Assembly: GCF_036013645.1 (NCBI RefSeq) | Contig: NZ_CP107869.1 | Location: forward strand, 7,440,001-7,504,000 | Origin: Streptomyces sp. NBC_00490 | GTDB taxonomy: Bacteria > Actinomycetota > Actinomycetes > Streptomycetales > Streptomycetaceae | DNA: 64,000 nt | Reading direction: 5' to 3' | Part shown: in pieces, positions 1-6,867 of the stretch | Position numbering within the stretch: the first letter of the stretch is position 1 | Layout: the number at the start of each line of letters is the position of its first letter | Notes under the pieces: model-generated | The model's database searches: none | What the model was told of the DNA's origin: nothing | What the model saw: only the letters and a program-made list of their open reading frames with translations | Position numbers and translations under genes: made by a program

Positions 1-440
1 TCGCCGAGGTCGCCGAGCAGGCGGTCGACCAGGTGTACGGGGAGGCCGAGGCGAAGGGCGTCGTGATCCGCGGTGAGCGGCAGTCCGCGGTCGTCCAGGG
101 CAACGGCGTGCTGCTGGAGCGGATCGCGCTGAACCTCGTGCAGAACGCCGTGCGGTACAACGTGCAGAAGGACGGCTGGGTCGAGGTCACCACCGAGGTC
201 CTGCACGGCCAGGCGGTTCTGGTCGTGTCGAACACGGGCCCGGTCGTTCCGGCGTACGAGATCGACAACCTCTTCGAGCCGTTCAAGCGGCTCCGGGGTG
301 CCGATCGCACCGGCAGCGACAAGGGTGTCGGTCTGGGATTGTCCATCGTCCGCTCGGTTGCCCGGGCGCACGGCGGGCACATTTATGCACAGCCGCGAGA
401 GGGGGGAGGCCTCGTGATGCGGGTCACCCTGCCGATCTGA
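1..440 (+). CDS. cutS: CutS-like sensor histidine kinase, 3' part
   Basis: C-terminal ATPase half of a membrane sensor kinase; the reading frame is open at the left edge from base 3, so the sensor, HAMP and phospho-acceptor His lie outside. Visible are the N box (NLVQNAVRYN), the G1 region (VSNTGPVV, with Gly where many kinases have D-x-G) and the G2 box (GVGLGLSIVRSVARAHGG). The name CutS is inferred because DUF4193, DUF3093, thioesterase, dut and DUF3710 follow in the order I remember for S. coelicolor cutRS. The partner regulator would lie upstream, outside the window. The kinase family is certain; the exact name is moderate. Confidence 0.8.
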   Translation, partial: AEVAEQAVDQVYGEAEAKGVVIRGERQSAVVQGNGVLLERIALNLVQNAVRYNVQKDGWVEVTTEVLHGQAVLVVSNTGPVVPAYEIDNLFEPFKRLRGADRTGSDKGVGLGLSIVRSVARAHGGHIYAQPREGGGLVMRVTLPI

Positions 441-833
441 GATCATGTCGCCGACACACGGGGATGTTCGCTTTGCGCGGAATTTTCTGGGCACTCGTCG
501 AGCTGTCCCGTGTGTGATCGATCACAAGGGCGAATTTCCGGCCATCTACTGTCAGTGATCAGGAATGCTGTCGGAAAGCCGGGAAAGTCCGGGTTTTCGA
601 GGGGCTTGATCACGGGAAGTACACGGTGAGACGCCTTTGAAGTGCGGCATTCGGACCGTGTACGGTCCCCATCGCCATCCCAGCCGATCACTCATGAGGA
701 GTCCGGTTGGGTGTCGATTGAGTAACAGACCTTGATGTGAGGCAAAATCTCCGCCTCGGGTCGGGCACAAGTCCGGCCTCTCACGCGTTACGTGCGCTGG
801 AGACACCGCAGACACCCAGAGGGGGAGAGCGAC
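441..833. other. 393-bp intergenic region
   Basis: No convincing gene on either strand. It holds the perfect palindrome at 513-526 listed separately, and a GGGGGAG ribosome binding site just before the DUF4193 start at 834. Open frames on the minus strand here lack a ribosome binding site and I treat them as chance frames of GC-rich DNA. Confidence 0.5.
513..526. promoter_or_regulatory. Crp-type palindrome TGTGATCGATCACA
   Basis: Perfect 14-bp palindrome. It fits the Streptomyces Crp pattern of GTG and CAC half-sites separated by six bases (GTG-ATCGAT-CAC). It lies about 310 bases upstream of the DUF4193 start and 73 bases after the kinase stop. Binding is an inference; no promoter elements were recognised beside it. 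Confidence 0.4.
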
Positions 834-1130
834 ATGGCAACGGATTACGACACCCCACGCAAGACCGACGACGACGTCGACTCGGACAGCCTTGAAGAAC
901 TGAAGGCTCGCCGGAACGACAAGTCGACCTCCGCAGTGGATGTCGACGAGTTCGAAGCCGCCGAAGGCCTCGAACTGCCCGGCGCGGACCTCTCGAACGA
1001 AGAGCTGGCCGTCCGGGTACTGCCCAAGCAGCAGGACGAGTTCACTTGCATGAGCTGCTTCCTGGTGCACCACCGCAGCCAGCTGGCCCGAGAGAAGAAC
1101 GGTCAGCCGATCTGCCGCGACTGCGACTGA
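834..1130 (+). CDS. DUF4193 family protein
   Basis: 98-residue acidic protein starting at ATG 834, behind a GGGGGAG ribosome binding site. The N-terminal two thirds are hydrophilic and rich in Asp/Glu/Ser. The C-terminus carries a paired-cysteine module, CMSC near residue 77 and CRDC near residue 94, expected to bind one zinc ion like the RbpA/DksA-type zinc ribbons of actinobacteria. The family is conserved throughout actinobacteria at this size; its function is not established. It stands alone downstream of the kinase, with the next gene starting 13 bases later. Confidence 0.85.
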   Translation: MATDYDTPRKTDDDVDSDSLEELKARRNDKSTSAVDVDEFEAAEGLELPGADLSNEELAVRVLPKQQDEFTCMSCFLVHHRSQLAREKNGQPICRDCD

Positions 1131-1143
1131 GGGCGGGTCGGCC

Positions 1144-2079
1144 GTGACTGGCTCGACCCCTCCTTGGAAGCGCCGCTCCCCCCTGCCGGGAGCGGACCAA
1201 GGGCCGTCCGACGGCCCTCACGGTGCGCGTGACGACGAGCGGGGCTCATCAGGTACGGGAGCCTCGCTCGAACCCGCGGCCGGCCGGGGTGACTTCCCGG
1301 CGTCCGCGGACCATCCCGCGCCCGTCGCCAGGCGACGGGTCGCGGTGATGCGCGAGAAGGTCGGGGAAGGCGTCCGCAGAAGCGGCAGCCGCGCCAGGGC
1401 GGGCTTGGCGTACCTCGCCGACCGAATCATCGACAATGCCCCGCGGATCCCCGTACGCGACCTCCAGACGCTCCGCAGGCAGTTCCCCGGCCTCGGGCCC
1501 GAGCAGCTCGCCGACAAGCTCGTGGCGGGTGCCGCGAACGCCTCCTCGACCGTCGGAGCCGGGATCGGCGCGGCGGCGATGCTGCCTGTCCCGCCGGCCA
1601 TGCCGACGGAGCTGGCCGCGGAGATCACCGGGGTCGCGGCGATCGAGCTGAAGCTGATCGCCGAGCTCCACGAGGTCTACGGCCTGCGGCCGCCGGGCGG
1701 TCTCAAGGACCGCAGCACCGTGTATCTGAACTCCTGGTCGGGGGAGCGCGGCATCGACGTGACCAAGCCGTCGACGATCAACTCCGCTCTCAGCGGCCCG
1801 ATGAAGCAGCAGCTGCGGCAGCAGATCATGAAGCGGATGGTCCGGAACCTGCCGAACCTGATGCCGTTCATGGTCGGCGCCGCCGTGGGCGCGGTCATGA
1901 ACCGCAGGGACACCAGGAAGCTCGCCGCGCGCATCCGCGCGGACCTGCGCAAGATCCAGGTGCCCTGGGACACCCTCGACGCGCTCCCGCCGCTGGAGGC
2001 GCCGGCGCACCCCCTGGAGATCGGGGACATCGCGAAGGAGCTCGGGCGGGGACACGGGGAGGACGGCGGAACCCGGTAA
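1144..2079 (+). CDS. Conserved actinobacterial protein with hydrophobic EcsC-like core
   Basis: 311 residues from GTG 1144, 13 bases after DUF4193, so probably co-transcribed. The first 75 residues are low-complexity and charged. The middle (about residues 135-180) is a hydrophobic Gly/Ala/Pro-rich stretch (GAGIGAAAMLPVPPAMPTEL) followed by helices, and a second hydrophobic patch lies near residue 240 (LMPFMVGAAVGAVMNRRDT). This pattern resembles EcsC/DUF697-type peripheral membrane proteins, but I recognise no catalytic motif and cannot assign a function. GTG 1144 is the first start after an in-frame stop; a later start is possible because the N-terminus is poorly constrained. Confidence 0.65.
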   Translation: MTGSTPPWKRRSPLPGADQGPSDGPHGARDDERGSSGTGASLEPAAGRGDFPASADHPAPVARRRVAVMREKVGEGVRRSGSRARAGLAYLADRIIDNAPRIPVRDLQTLRRQFPGLGPEQLADKLVAGAANASSTVGAGIGAAAMLPVPPAMPTELAAEITGVAAIELKLIAELHEVYGLRPPGGLKDRSTVYLNSWSGERGIDVTKPSTINSALSGPMKQQLRQQIMKRMVRNLPNLMPFMVGAAVGAVMNRRDTRKLAARIRADLRKIQVPWDTLDALPPLEAPAHPLEIGDIAKELGRGHGEDGGTR

Positions 2080-2146
2080 GAGTTCCGTGAGATTACGGGC
2101 CCGTCGGAAAACGGGTCAGTGCGGAGTGAAGCCTCGCGCGAACGTT

Positions 2147-2608
2147 CTAGGCGGCGTCCCGCGCCTGCTTGATCGCCTCCGCCAGCCGCTCCGGCTCCCG
2201 CGTCGACAGATACAGGTACGGCGTCGGGTCCTCGGGGTCCGTGACCTCCACGCGCAACGCCGTCGGGATGTAGGCGCGCAGCAGCAGGAAGGCGCGGGTG
2301 TCGGCCTTGTACGTGCGCCAGGCGCGCGCCTCCTCCGCGTCCAGTACCTCCGCCGCACCCAGCGCCGTGACCGGGATCTTCGCCTCGCCGGCGATCAGCG
2401 AGCCGCCGACCACGCGGATGCGGAGCGAGCCGTACGAGCTGGCGGCGACGGCCGCGACCGCGGTGCCGCCGACCAGGCCGCCGAGCAGCGGCAGCGTGCC
2501 GAACGGCAGCAGGATCAGAGCGAAGGAGACCCCCACCAGGAACGAGATGAGCCACCACGAGCGGGGGGCGGTGAGGCGTTCTTCGTAGGGGGCGGCGGAA
2601 AGCTGCAT
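2147..2608 (-). CDS. DUF3093 membrane protein
   Basis: 153 residues reading leftward from ATG 2608. The N-terminus (MQLSAAPYEERL) precedes two adjacent transmembrane helices at about residues 20-60, then a soluble beta-rich domain ends in REPERLAEAIKQARDAA. This is the DUF3093 layout, a small actinobacterial family of unknown function. The frame is open further upstream, but ATG 2608 gives the conserved N-terminus. The gene is transcribed away from the thioesterase, leaving about 113 bp for divergent promoters. Confidence 0.8.
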   Translation of the reverse strand: MQLSAAPYEERLTAPRSWWLISFLVGVSFALILLPFGTLPLLGGLVGGTAVAAVAASSYGSLRIRVVGGSLIAGEAKIPVTALGAAEVLDAEEARAWRTYKADTRAFLLLRAYIPTALRVEVTDPEDPTPYLYLSTREPERLAEAIKQARDAA

Positions 2609-2721
2609 GAGGCCAAGCTTGGCACGGTGTGAGAACCGGGCCGCTGTCAGGGGGAGCCAGTGCGAAGCGCTGTCAGGCAGGGTGGCGGTGGGAGGCGGGC
2701 GGACGGGTAAGGTCTGCGGCT

Positions 2722-3306
2722 GTGAGTGGTAGTTCCGCAGCTCTTCAGCCTCCCGCCGACGCCGTGCAGCCGGTGCGTCACCCCGACGCGCCCGCACCCG
2801 GCGAGCTCCTCGGCGCGCACTACGGCCAGTGCTTCGGCTGCGGCGGCGAGCAGGCCCACGGACTGCACCTGGAGGCCCGGGCCGGCGAAGGGGTCTCGGT
2901 GACCGCCGAGTTCACCGTGCGGTCCGCCCACCAGGGCGCACCGGGCCTCGCGCACGGCGGCGTGCTCGCGACCGCCCTCGACGAGACGCTCGGCTCGCTG
3001 AACTGGTTGCTGCGGACGATCGCGGTGACCGGACGCCTGGAGACCGACTTCGTGCGGCCCGTCCCGGTCGGCACGGTGCTCCATCTGGAGGCCGAGGTGA
3101 CGGCCGTCGCGGGACGGAAGATCTACTCGACTGCCACCGGACGGATCGGCGGCCCCGACGGGCCCGTCGCCGTCCGTGCCGAGGCGCTCTTCATCGAGGT
3201 GAAGGTCGACCACTTCATCGACAACGGCCGCCCGGAGGAGATCCGGGCCGCCATGGACGACCCGGACCAGGTCCGGCGTGCCCGTGCCTTCGAGGTGAAC
3301 CCGTGA
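2722..3306 (+). CDS. PaaI-family hotdog thioesterase
   Basis: 194 residues from GTG 2722. The core is a single hotdog domain of the PaaI/YiiD acyl-CoA thioesterase type: FGCGGEQAHGLHLEA, then the conserved AHGGVLATALDETLGSL segment with the helix-capping HGG and the catalytic Asp/Glu region, then ETDFVRPVPVGTVLHLEAEV. Such enzymes hydrolyse acyl-CoA or aryl-CoA thioesters; the substrate cannot be told from sequence. The stop overlaps the dut start (GTGA), so the two are translationally coupled. Upstream in-frame codons exist to 2629, but they would intrude into the divergent promoter region. Confidence 0.85.
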   Translation: MSGSSAALQPPADAVQPVRHPDAPAPGELLGAHYGQCFGCGGEQAHGLHLEARAGEGVSVTAEFTVRSAHQGAPGLAHGGVLATALDETLGSLNWLLRTIAVTGRLETDFVRPVPVGTVLHLEAEVTAVAGRKIYSTATGRIGGPDGPVAVRAEALFIEVKVDHFIDNGRPEEIRAAMDDPDQVRRARAFEVNP

Positions 3307-3854
3307 GCCGTGAACCCCTGAGCGTGCTGATCCGGCGCGTCGACCCCGACGTACCGCTTCCGTCGTACGCGCACCCCGGTGACGCGGGGGCCGATCTGCG
3401 CACCACCGAGAGCTGTGAACTGAAGCCTGGCGAGCGGGCCGTGCTGCCCACCGGGGTGTCTGTGGCGCTCCCGGCGGGGTACGCGGCCTTCGTGCACCCC
3501 CGATCCGGCCTCGCCGCCCGCTGCGGTGTCGCTCTCGTGAATGCCCCAGGGACGGTTGATGCCGGGTACCGTGGGGAGATCAAGGTGATCGTGGTGAATC
3601 TCGACCCGCGCGAGGTGGTGCGGTTCGAGCGCTTCGACCGGATCGCCCAACTGGTCGTCCAGCAGGTCGAACGGGTCCGCTTCCAGGAGGTCGCGGAACT
3701 TCCCGACTCGGCGCGGGCCGAAGGGGGCTTCGGGTCCACCGGAGGCCATGCCGCGGTGGCCGGGGCGAGCAGCACAAGCGGTCAGGCCGCCGACGGCGGC
3801 ACAACGGGTGGGAATCGATACGCTTCGGTCGTATCCGACCGGGAAGGACAGTGA
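3303..3854 (+). CDS. dut: dUTP diphosphatase
   Basis: 183 residues from GTG 3303, overlapping the preceding stop. Trimeric dUTPase that converts dUTP to dUMP and PPi, keeping uracil out of DNA and feeding thymidylate synthesis. The signature motifs are present in order: AHPGDAGADLR (motif 1), HPRSGLAAR (motif 2), GTVDAGYRGEIKV with the catalytic Asp (motif 3), RIAQLVV (motif 4) and the glycine-rich ARAEGGFGSTG (motif 5). After motif 5 comes a Ser/Gly-rich tail of about 40 residues. Length and arrangement match Streptomyces Dut. Confidence 0.97.
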   Translation: MSREPLSVLIRRVDPDVPLPSYAHPGDAGADLRTTESCELKPGERAVLPTGVSVALPAGYAAFVHPRSGLAARCGVALVNAPGTVDAGYRGEIKVIVVNLDPREVVRFERFDRIAQLVVQQVERVRFQEVAELPDSARAEGGFGSTGGHAAVAGASSTSGQAADGGTTGGNRYASVVSDREGQ

Positions 3855-3855
3855 C

Positions 3856-4623
3856 GTGTTCGGACGTCGCAAGAAGAAGGGTGCCGCCGAGGACGCGGCC
3901 GGCGAGGCCGAGCAGGTCGTCGACAGTGTCGACACTGAGGCGGACGACGAGAACGGCGCGCGCGAGCGCGTGAGGCTCGAGCCCGAGCCGCGGCCCGACG
4001 GGCCCTGGGACGACACCGAGGTGCGCGAGCCCGGCGAGGGCCGCGTGGACCTGGGCGGTCTCTTCGTGCCCGGCGTCGACGGCATGGAGCTGCGGGTCGA
4101 GGTCGCGGGTGACGCGATCGTCGCGGCGACCGTCGTGCTGCGCGACAGCGCCGTCCAGCTGCAGGCCTTCGCCGCTCCCAAGCGCGAGGGCATCTGGGGC
4201 GAGGTGCGCGAGGAGATCGCCACCGGCATCACCCAGCAGGGCGGCATCGTCGACGAGGTCGAGGGTCCGCTGGGCTGGGAGCTGCGGGCCCAGGTGCCGG
4301 TGCAGCTGCCGGACGGCACGGGCGGCTTCCAGGTCGTGCGGTTCGTCGGTGTGGACGGTCCGCGCTGGTTCCTGCGCGGTGTGATCTCGGGCCAGGGCGC
4401 GGTGCAGCCGCAGGCCGCGGGTCTTCTCGAGCAGATCTTCCGGGACACGGTCGTGGTCCGCGGCGAGGGCCCGATGGCTCCGCGCGATCCGATCGTCCTC
4501 AAGCTGCCGAACGACGCCCAGATGGTCCCCGAGGGCGTCCAGCAGCAGGAACAGGAGGGCTCCCGCTTCTCCGGCGGCATGGGCCAGCTCCAGCGCGGCC
4601 CGGAGATCACCGAGGTCCGCTGA
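3856..4623 (+). CDS. DUF3710 family protein
   Basis: 255 residues from GTG 3856, one base after dut. It begins with a basic patch (VFGRRKKKG), passes through an acidic linker, and then forms a single domain containing GRVDLGGLFVPGVDGMELRVE and WFLRGVISGQGA, the hallmark of DUF3710. The family is widespread in actinobacteria and commonly sits downstream of dut; its function is unknown. The gene is followed directly by a strong terminator, which makes it the last gene of the thioesterase-dut transcription unit. Confidence 0.88.
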   Translation: MFGRRKKKGAAEDAAGEAEQVVDSVDTEADDENGARERVRLEPEPRPDGPWDDTEVREPGEGRVDLGGLFVPGVDGMELRVEVAGDAIVAATVVLRDSAVQLQAFAAPKREGIWGEVREEIATGITQQGGIVDEVEGPLGWELRAQVPVQLPDGTGGFQVVRFVGVDGPRWFLRGVISGQGAVQPQAAGLLEQIFRDTVVVRGEGPMAPRDPIVLKLPNDAQMVPEGVQQQEQEGSRFSGGMGQLQRGPEITEVR

Positions 4624-4635
4624 GCGTCGTAGAAC

Positions 4636-4679
4636 CACGAGGGCCGCACCCCCACCGGGGGTGCGGCCCTTTCTCGTGC
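4636..4679 (+). terminator. Rho-independent terminator after DUF3710
   Basis: Perfect 14-bp stem, AGGGCCGCACCCCC at 4640-4653 pairing with 4657-4670 across a 3-base loop, followed by TTTC. Flanking CACGA/TCGTG bases can extend the stem. Confidence 0.85.
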
Positions 4680-4784
4680 GTGAACCCTTGACGGCGCATT
4701 GGTCTGTACCTACCGTCTCCGGCCAACGCGTCTGTTCATAAAGGCGCTTCGCGTTCATATACGAGAACGGAAGGCCCCCCACGT

Positions 4785-5951
4785 ATGCGCAGAACCGCTC
4801 TCCTCGCCGCCGTCGCCGCGCTCGTCGCCGGCGCCCTCGTCCGGCCCGCCGACGCCGCTCCCGCCACCTTCGCCCATCCCGGAGTCACCGTCTCCCAGGG
4901 GCAGTTGGACTTCGCCCGAGCCAAGGTCAACGCCGGCGCCCAGCCCTGGAAGGGCGCCTACGACCAGATGATGGCGAGCAGGTACGCCGATCTGAACCGC
5001 ACCCCCAAGCCCCGCGCGGTCGTCGAGTGCGGCTCGTACTCGAACCCCAACTACGGCTGCACCGACGAGCGCGAGGACGCCATCGCCGCGTACACACAGG
5101 CGCTCGCCTGGTACATCACCCGCGACGAGCGTTACGCGAAGAAGTCGATCCAGCTGATGGACGCCTGGTCGGCGGTGATCACGGACCACACCAACAGCAA
5201 CGCGCCCCTCCAGACCGGCTGGGCCGGCTCCTCCTGGCCGAAGGCGGCCGAGATCATCAAGCACACGTACACGGGCGGCTGGGCCAACTCCGGGCGCTTC
5301 GCGACCATGCTCCGCGATGTCTACCTCCCGGAGATCATCAACGGCTCGAACTCCAACGGCAATTGGGAGCTGTCGATGATGGAGGCCGCCGTCGGCATCT
5401 CCGTCTTCCTGGAGGACCGGACGTCCTACGACAAGGCCATGGCGAAGTTCCGCACCCGCACCGCCGCCTACGTCTATCTCGCCTCCGACGGCGATCTGCC
5501 GAAGACCGTTCCGAGCCAGAACCTCGACACCCGGGACAAGGTCGTCAGGTACTGGCAGGGGCAGTCCACGTTCGTCGCCGGCCTCACCCAGGAGACCTGC
5601 CGCGACTTCACGCACACCGGGTACGGCATCTCCGCGATCTCGCACATCGCCGAGACCAGCCGCATCCAGGGGCAGGATCTGTACGGCACCGACGTGGGCG
5701 AGCGGCTGCGGCAGGCGCTCGGGTTCCAGGCCAAGTACGAGCTGGGTACGGCCGTGCCGAGCTGGCTGTGCGGCGGGTCGCTGCATCTGGGCCTCGGGCC
5801 GGTCACCGAGGTCGGCTACAACGCCCTGCACAACAGGCTTGGCATGGGCATGACTAATACGCAGACGCTGACCGAGCGGAACCGCCCGGCCGGCAGCAAC
5901 AACCTGTTCGTGGCCTGGGAGACCCTCACCCACGGGGACAACCTGAGCTGA
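4785..5951 (+). CDS. Secreted alginate-lyase-family protein
   Basis: 388 residues from ATG 4785. The N-terminus is a Sec signal peptide (MRRTALLAAVAALVAGALV, cleavage near ADAAPA). The mature part resembles the alginate-lyase fold family (alpha-toroid): a cysteine pair early on (VECGSY, YGCTDERED), the AAYTQALAWYITRDERYAKK and LQTGWAGSSWPKAAEI segments, ENGSNSN-like loop, and a His/Tyr-rich C-terminal part (FTHTGYGISAISHIAETSRIQG). The family beta-eliminates polyuronates; actual substrate is unknown and other polysaccharide lyases are possible. It is monocistronic, between the terminator at 4640 and the ABC gene. Confidence 0.75.
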   Translation: MRRTALLAAVAALVAGALVRPADAAPATFAHPGVTVSQGQLDFARAKVNAGAQPWKGAYDQMMASRYADLNRTPKPRAVVECGSYSNPNYGCTDEREDAIAAYTQALAWYITRDERYAKKSIQLMDAWSAVITDHTNSNAPLQTGWAGSSWPKAAEIIKHTYTGGWANSGRFATMLRDVYLPEIINGSNSNGNWELSMMEAAVGISVFLEDRTSYDKAMAKFRTRTAAYVYLASDGDLPKTVPSQNLDTRDKVVRYWQGQSTFVAGLTQETCRDFTHTGYGISAISHIAETSRIQGQDLYGTDVGERLRQALGFQAKYELGTAVPSWLCGGSLHLGLGPVTEVGYNALHNRLGMGMTNTQTLTERNRPAGSNNLFVAWETLTHGDNLS

Positions 5952-6021
5952 AACCGTTGATCGGCCGGGCGTCCGGTGGGGATACTGGCGCCCGGTCGAA
6001 GGCGTCACGGGGGAGCGGCAG

Positions 6022-6714
6022 ATGAGCCAGGTGGTCACCGAGACCATGGTGCGGGTCGAGAACGTCCACAAGTCCTTCGGGCGCGGAGCGGGCATCGTCC
6101 ACGCCCTGCGCGGGGTCTCCCTGGAGGTGCCGCGCGGTGAACTCGTCGCCCTGAAGGGACGGTCGGGGTCCGGGAAGACCACGCTCCTCAACATCGTCGG
6201 CGGACTCGACACCCCCGACGAGGGGCGTGTCGAGGTCGACGGCCGCGACCTCGCCGGGCTCGACGAGGACGGGCTGCTCGCCCTGCGCCGCGACAGCATC
6301 GGCTTCGTCTTCCAGTCCTTCGGGCTCATCCCGATCCTCACCGCCGCCGAGAACGTCGGCGTCCCGATGCGGCTGCGCCGGGCCGAGGCACGCGCGCGTG
6401 AGGAGCGCGTCGAGCTGCTGCTGTCCCTGGTGGGCCTCGCCGACCACGCGGCGCAGCGGCCCACCGAGCTCTCCGGCGGCCAGCAGCAGCGCGTCGCCAT
6501 CGCCCGCGCCCTCGCCAACAGCCCCTCGCTGCTGATCGCCGACGAGCCCACCGGCCAGCTCGACGCGGAGACCGGACACGCCGTGATGGAGCTGCTGCGG
6601 GCCGTCGTACGCAGCGAGAACGTCACCGCGCTGGTCGCCACGCACGACGCGACCCTGCTGGATCTCGCCGACCGGGTGCTGGAGCTGGGCGACGGGGAGA
6701 TCGTCGAGGTCTAG
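6022..6714 (+). CDS. ABC transporter ATP-binding protein (MacB/LolD type)
   Basis: 230-residue ATPase. Walker A is GRSGSGKTT near residue 48, Q-loop FVFQSFGLIP, signature LSGGQQQRVAIARAL, Walker B LLIADEPTG and H-loop ATHD. The sequence falls in the MacB/LolD/FtsE-like group that normally pairs with an FtsX-type permease. No permease gene is adjacent on either side, which is odd for this group: the neighbours are the secreted lyase and kdpD. It may serve a permease encoded elsewhere. Start ATG 6022 has a GGGGGAGCGG ribosome binding site. Confidence 0.9.
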   Translation: MSQVVTETMVRVENVHKSFGRGAGIVHALRGVSLEVPRGELVALKGRSGSGKTTLLNIVGGLDTPDEGRVEVDGRDLAGLDEDGLLALRRDSIGFVFQSFGLIPILTAAENVGVPMRLRRAEARAREERVELLLSLVGLADHAAQRPTELSGGQQQRVAIARALANSPSLLIADEPTGQLDAETGHAVMELLRAVVRSENVTALVATHDATLLDLADRVLELGDGEIVEV

Positions 6715-6867
6715 ACGGGGAGACCGCGCAGGGCCGGCCGTCGCGGGTGTGCCGTCAGGGTTGCGTCAAAGACGGCTCCGGCGGCGCCCCTCCGCCCCGT
6801 TTGCCGCGATTGCTGGTCGTAAGGTCGACGCTGCGCAGGCAGTGATGACCGAAAGACAATGGGACCC

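Noticed and set aside
3123..4655. Long minus-strand frames over dut and DUF3710
   Set aside because: No ribosome binding site, no protein-like sequence, and they are antisense to well-supported genes.
4755..6641. Minus-strand frame of about 630 codons over the lyase-like and ABC genes
   Set aside because: Antisense of two genes with clear motifs; its own translation is low-complexity.
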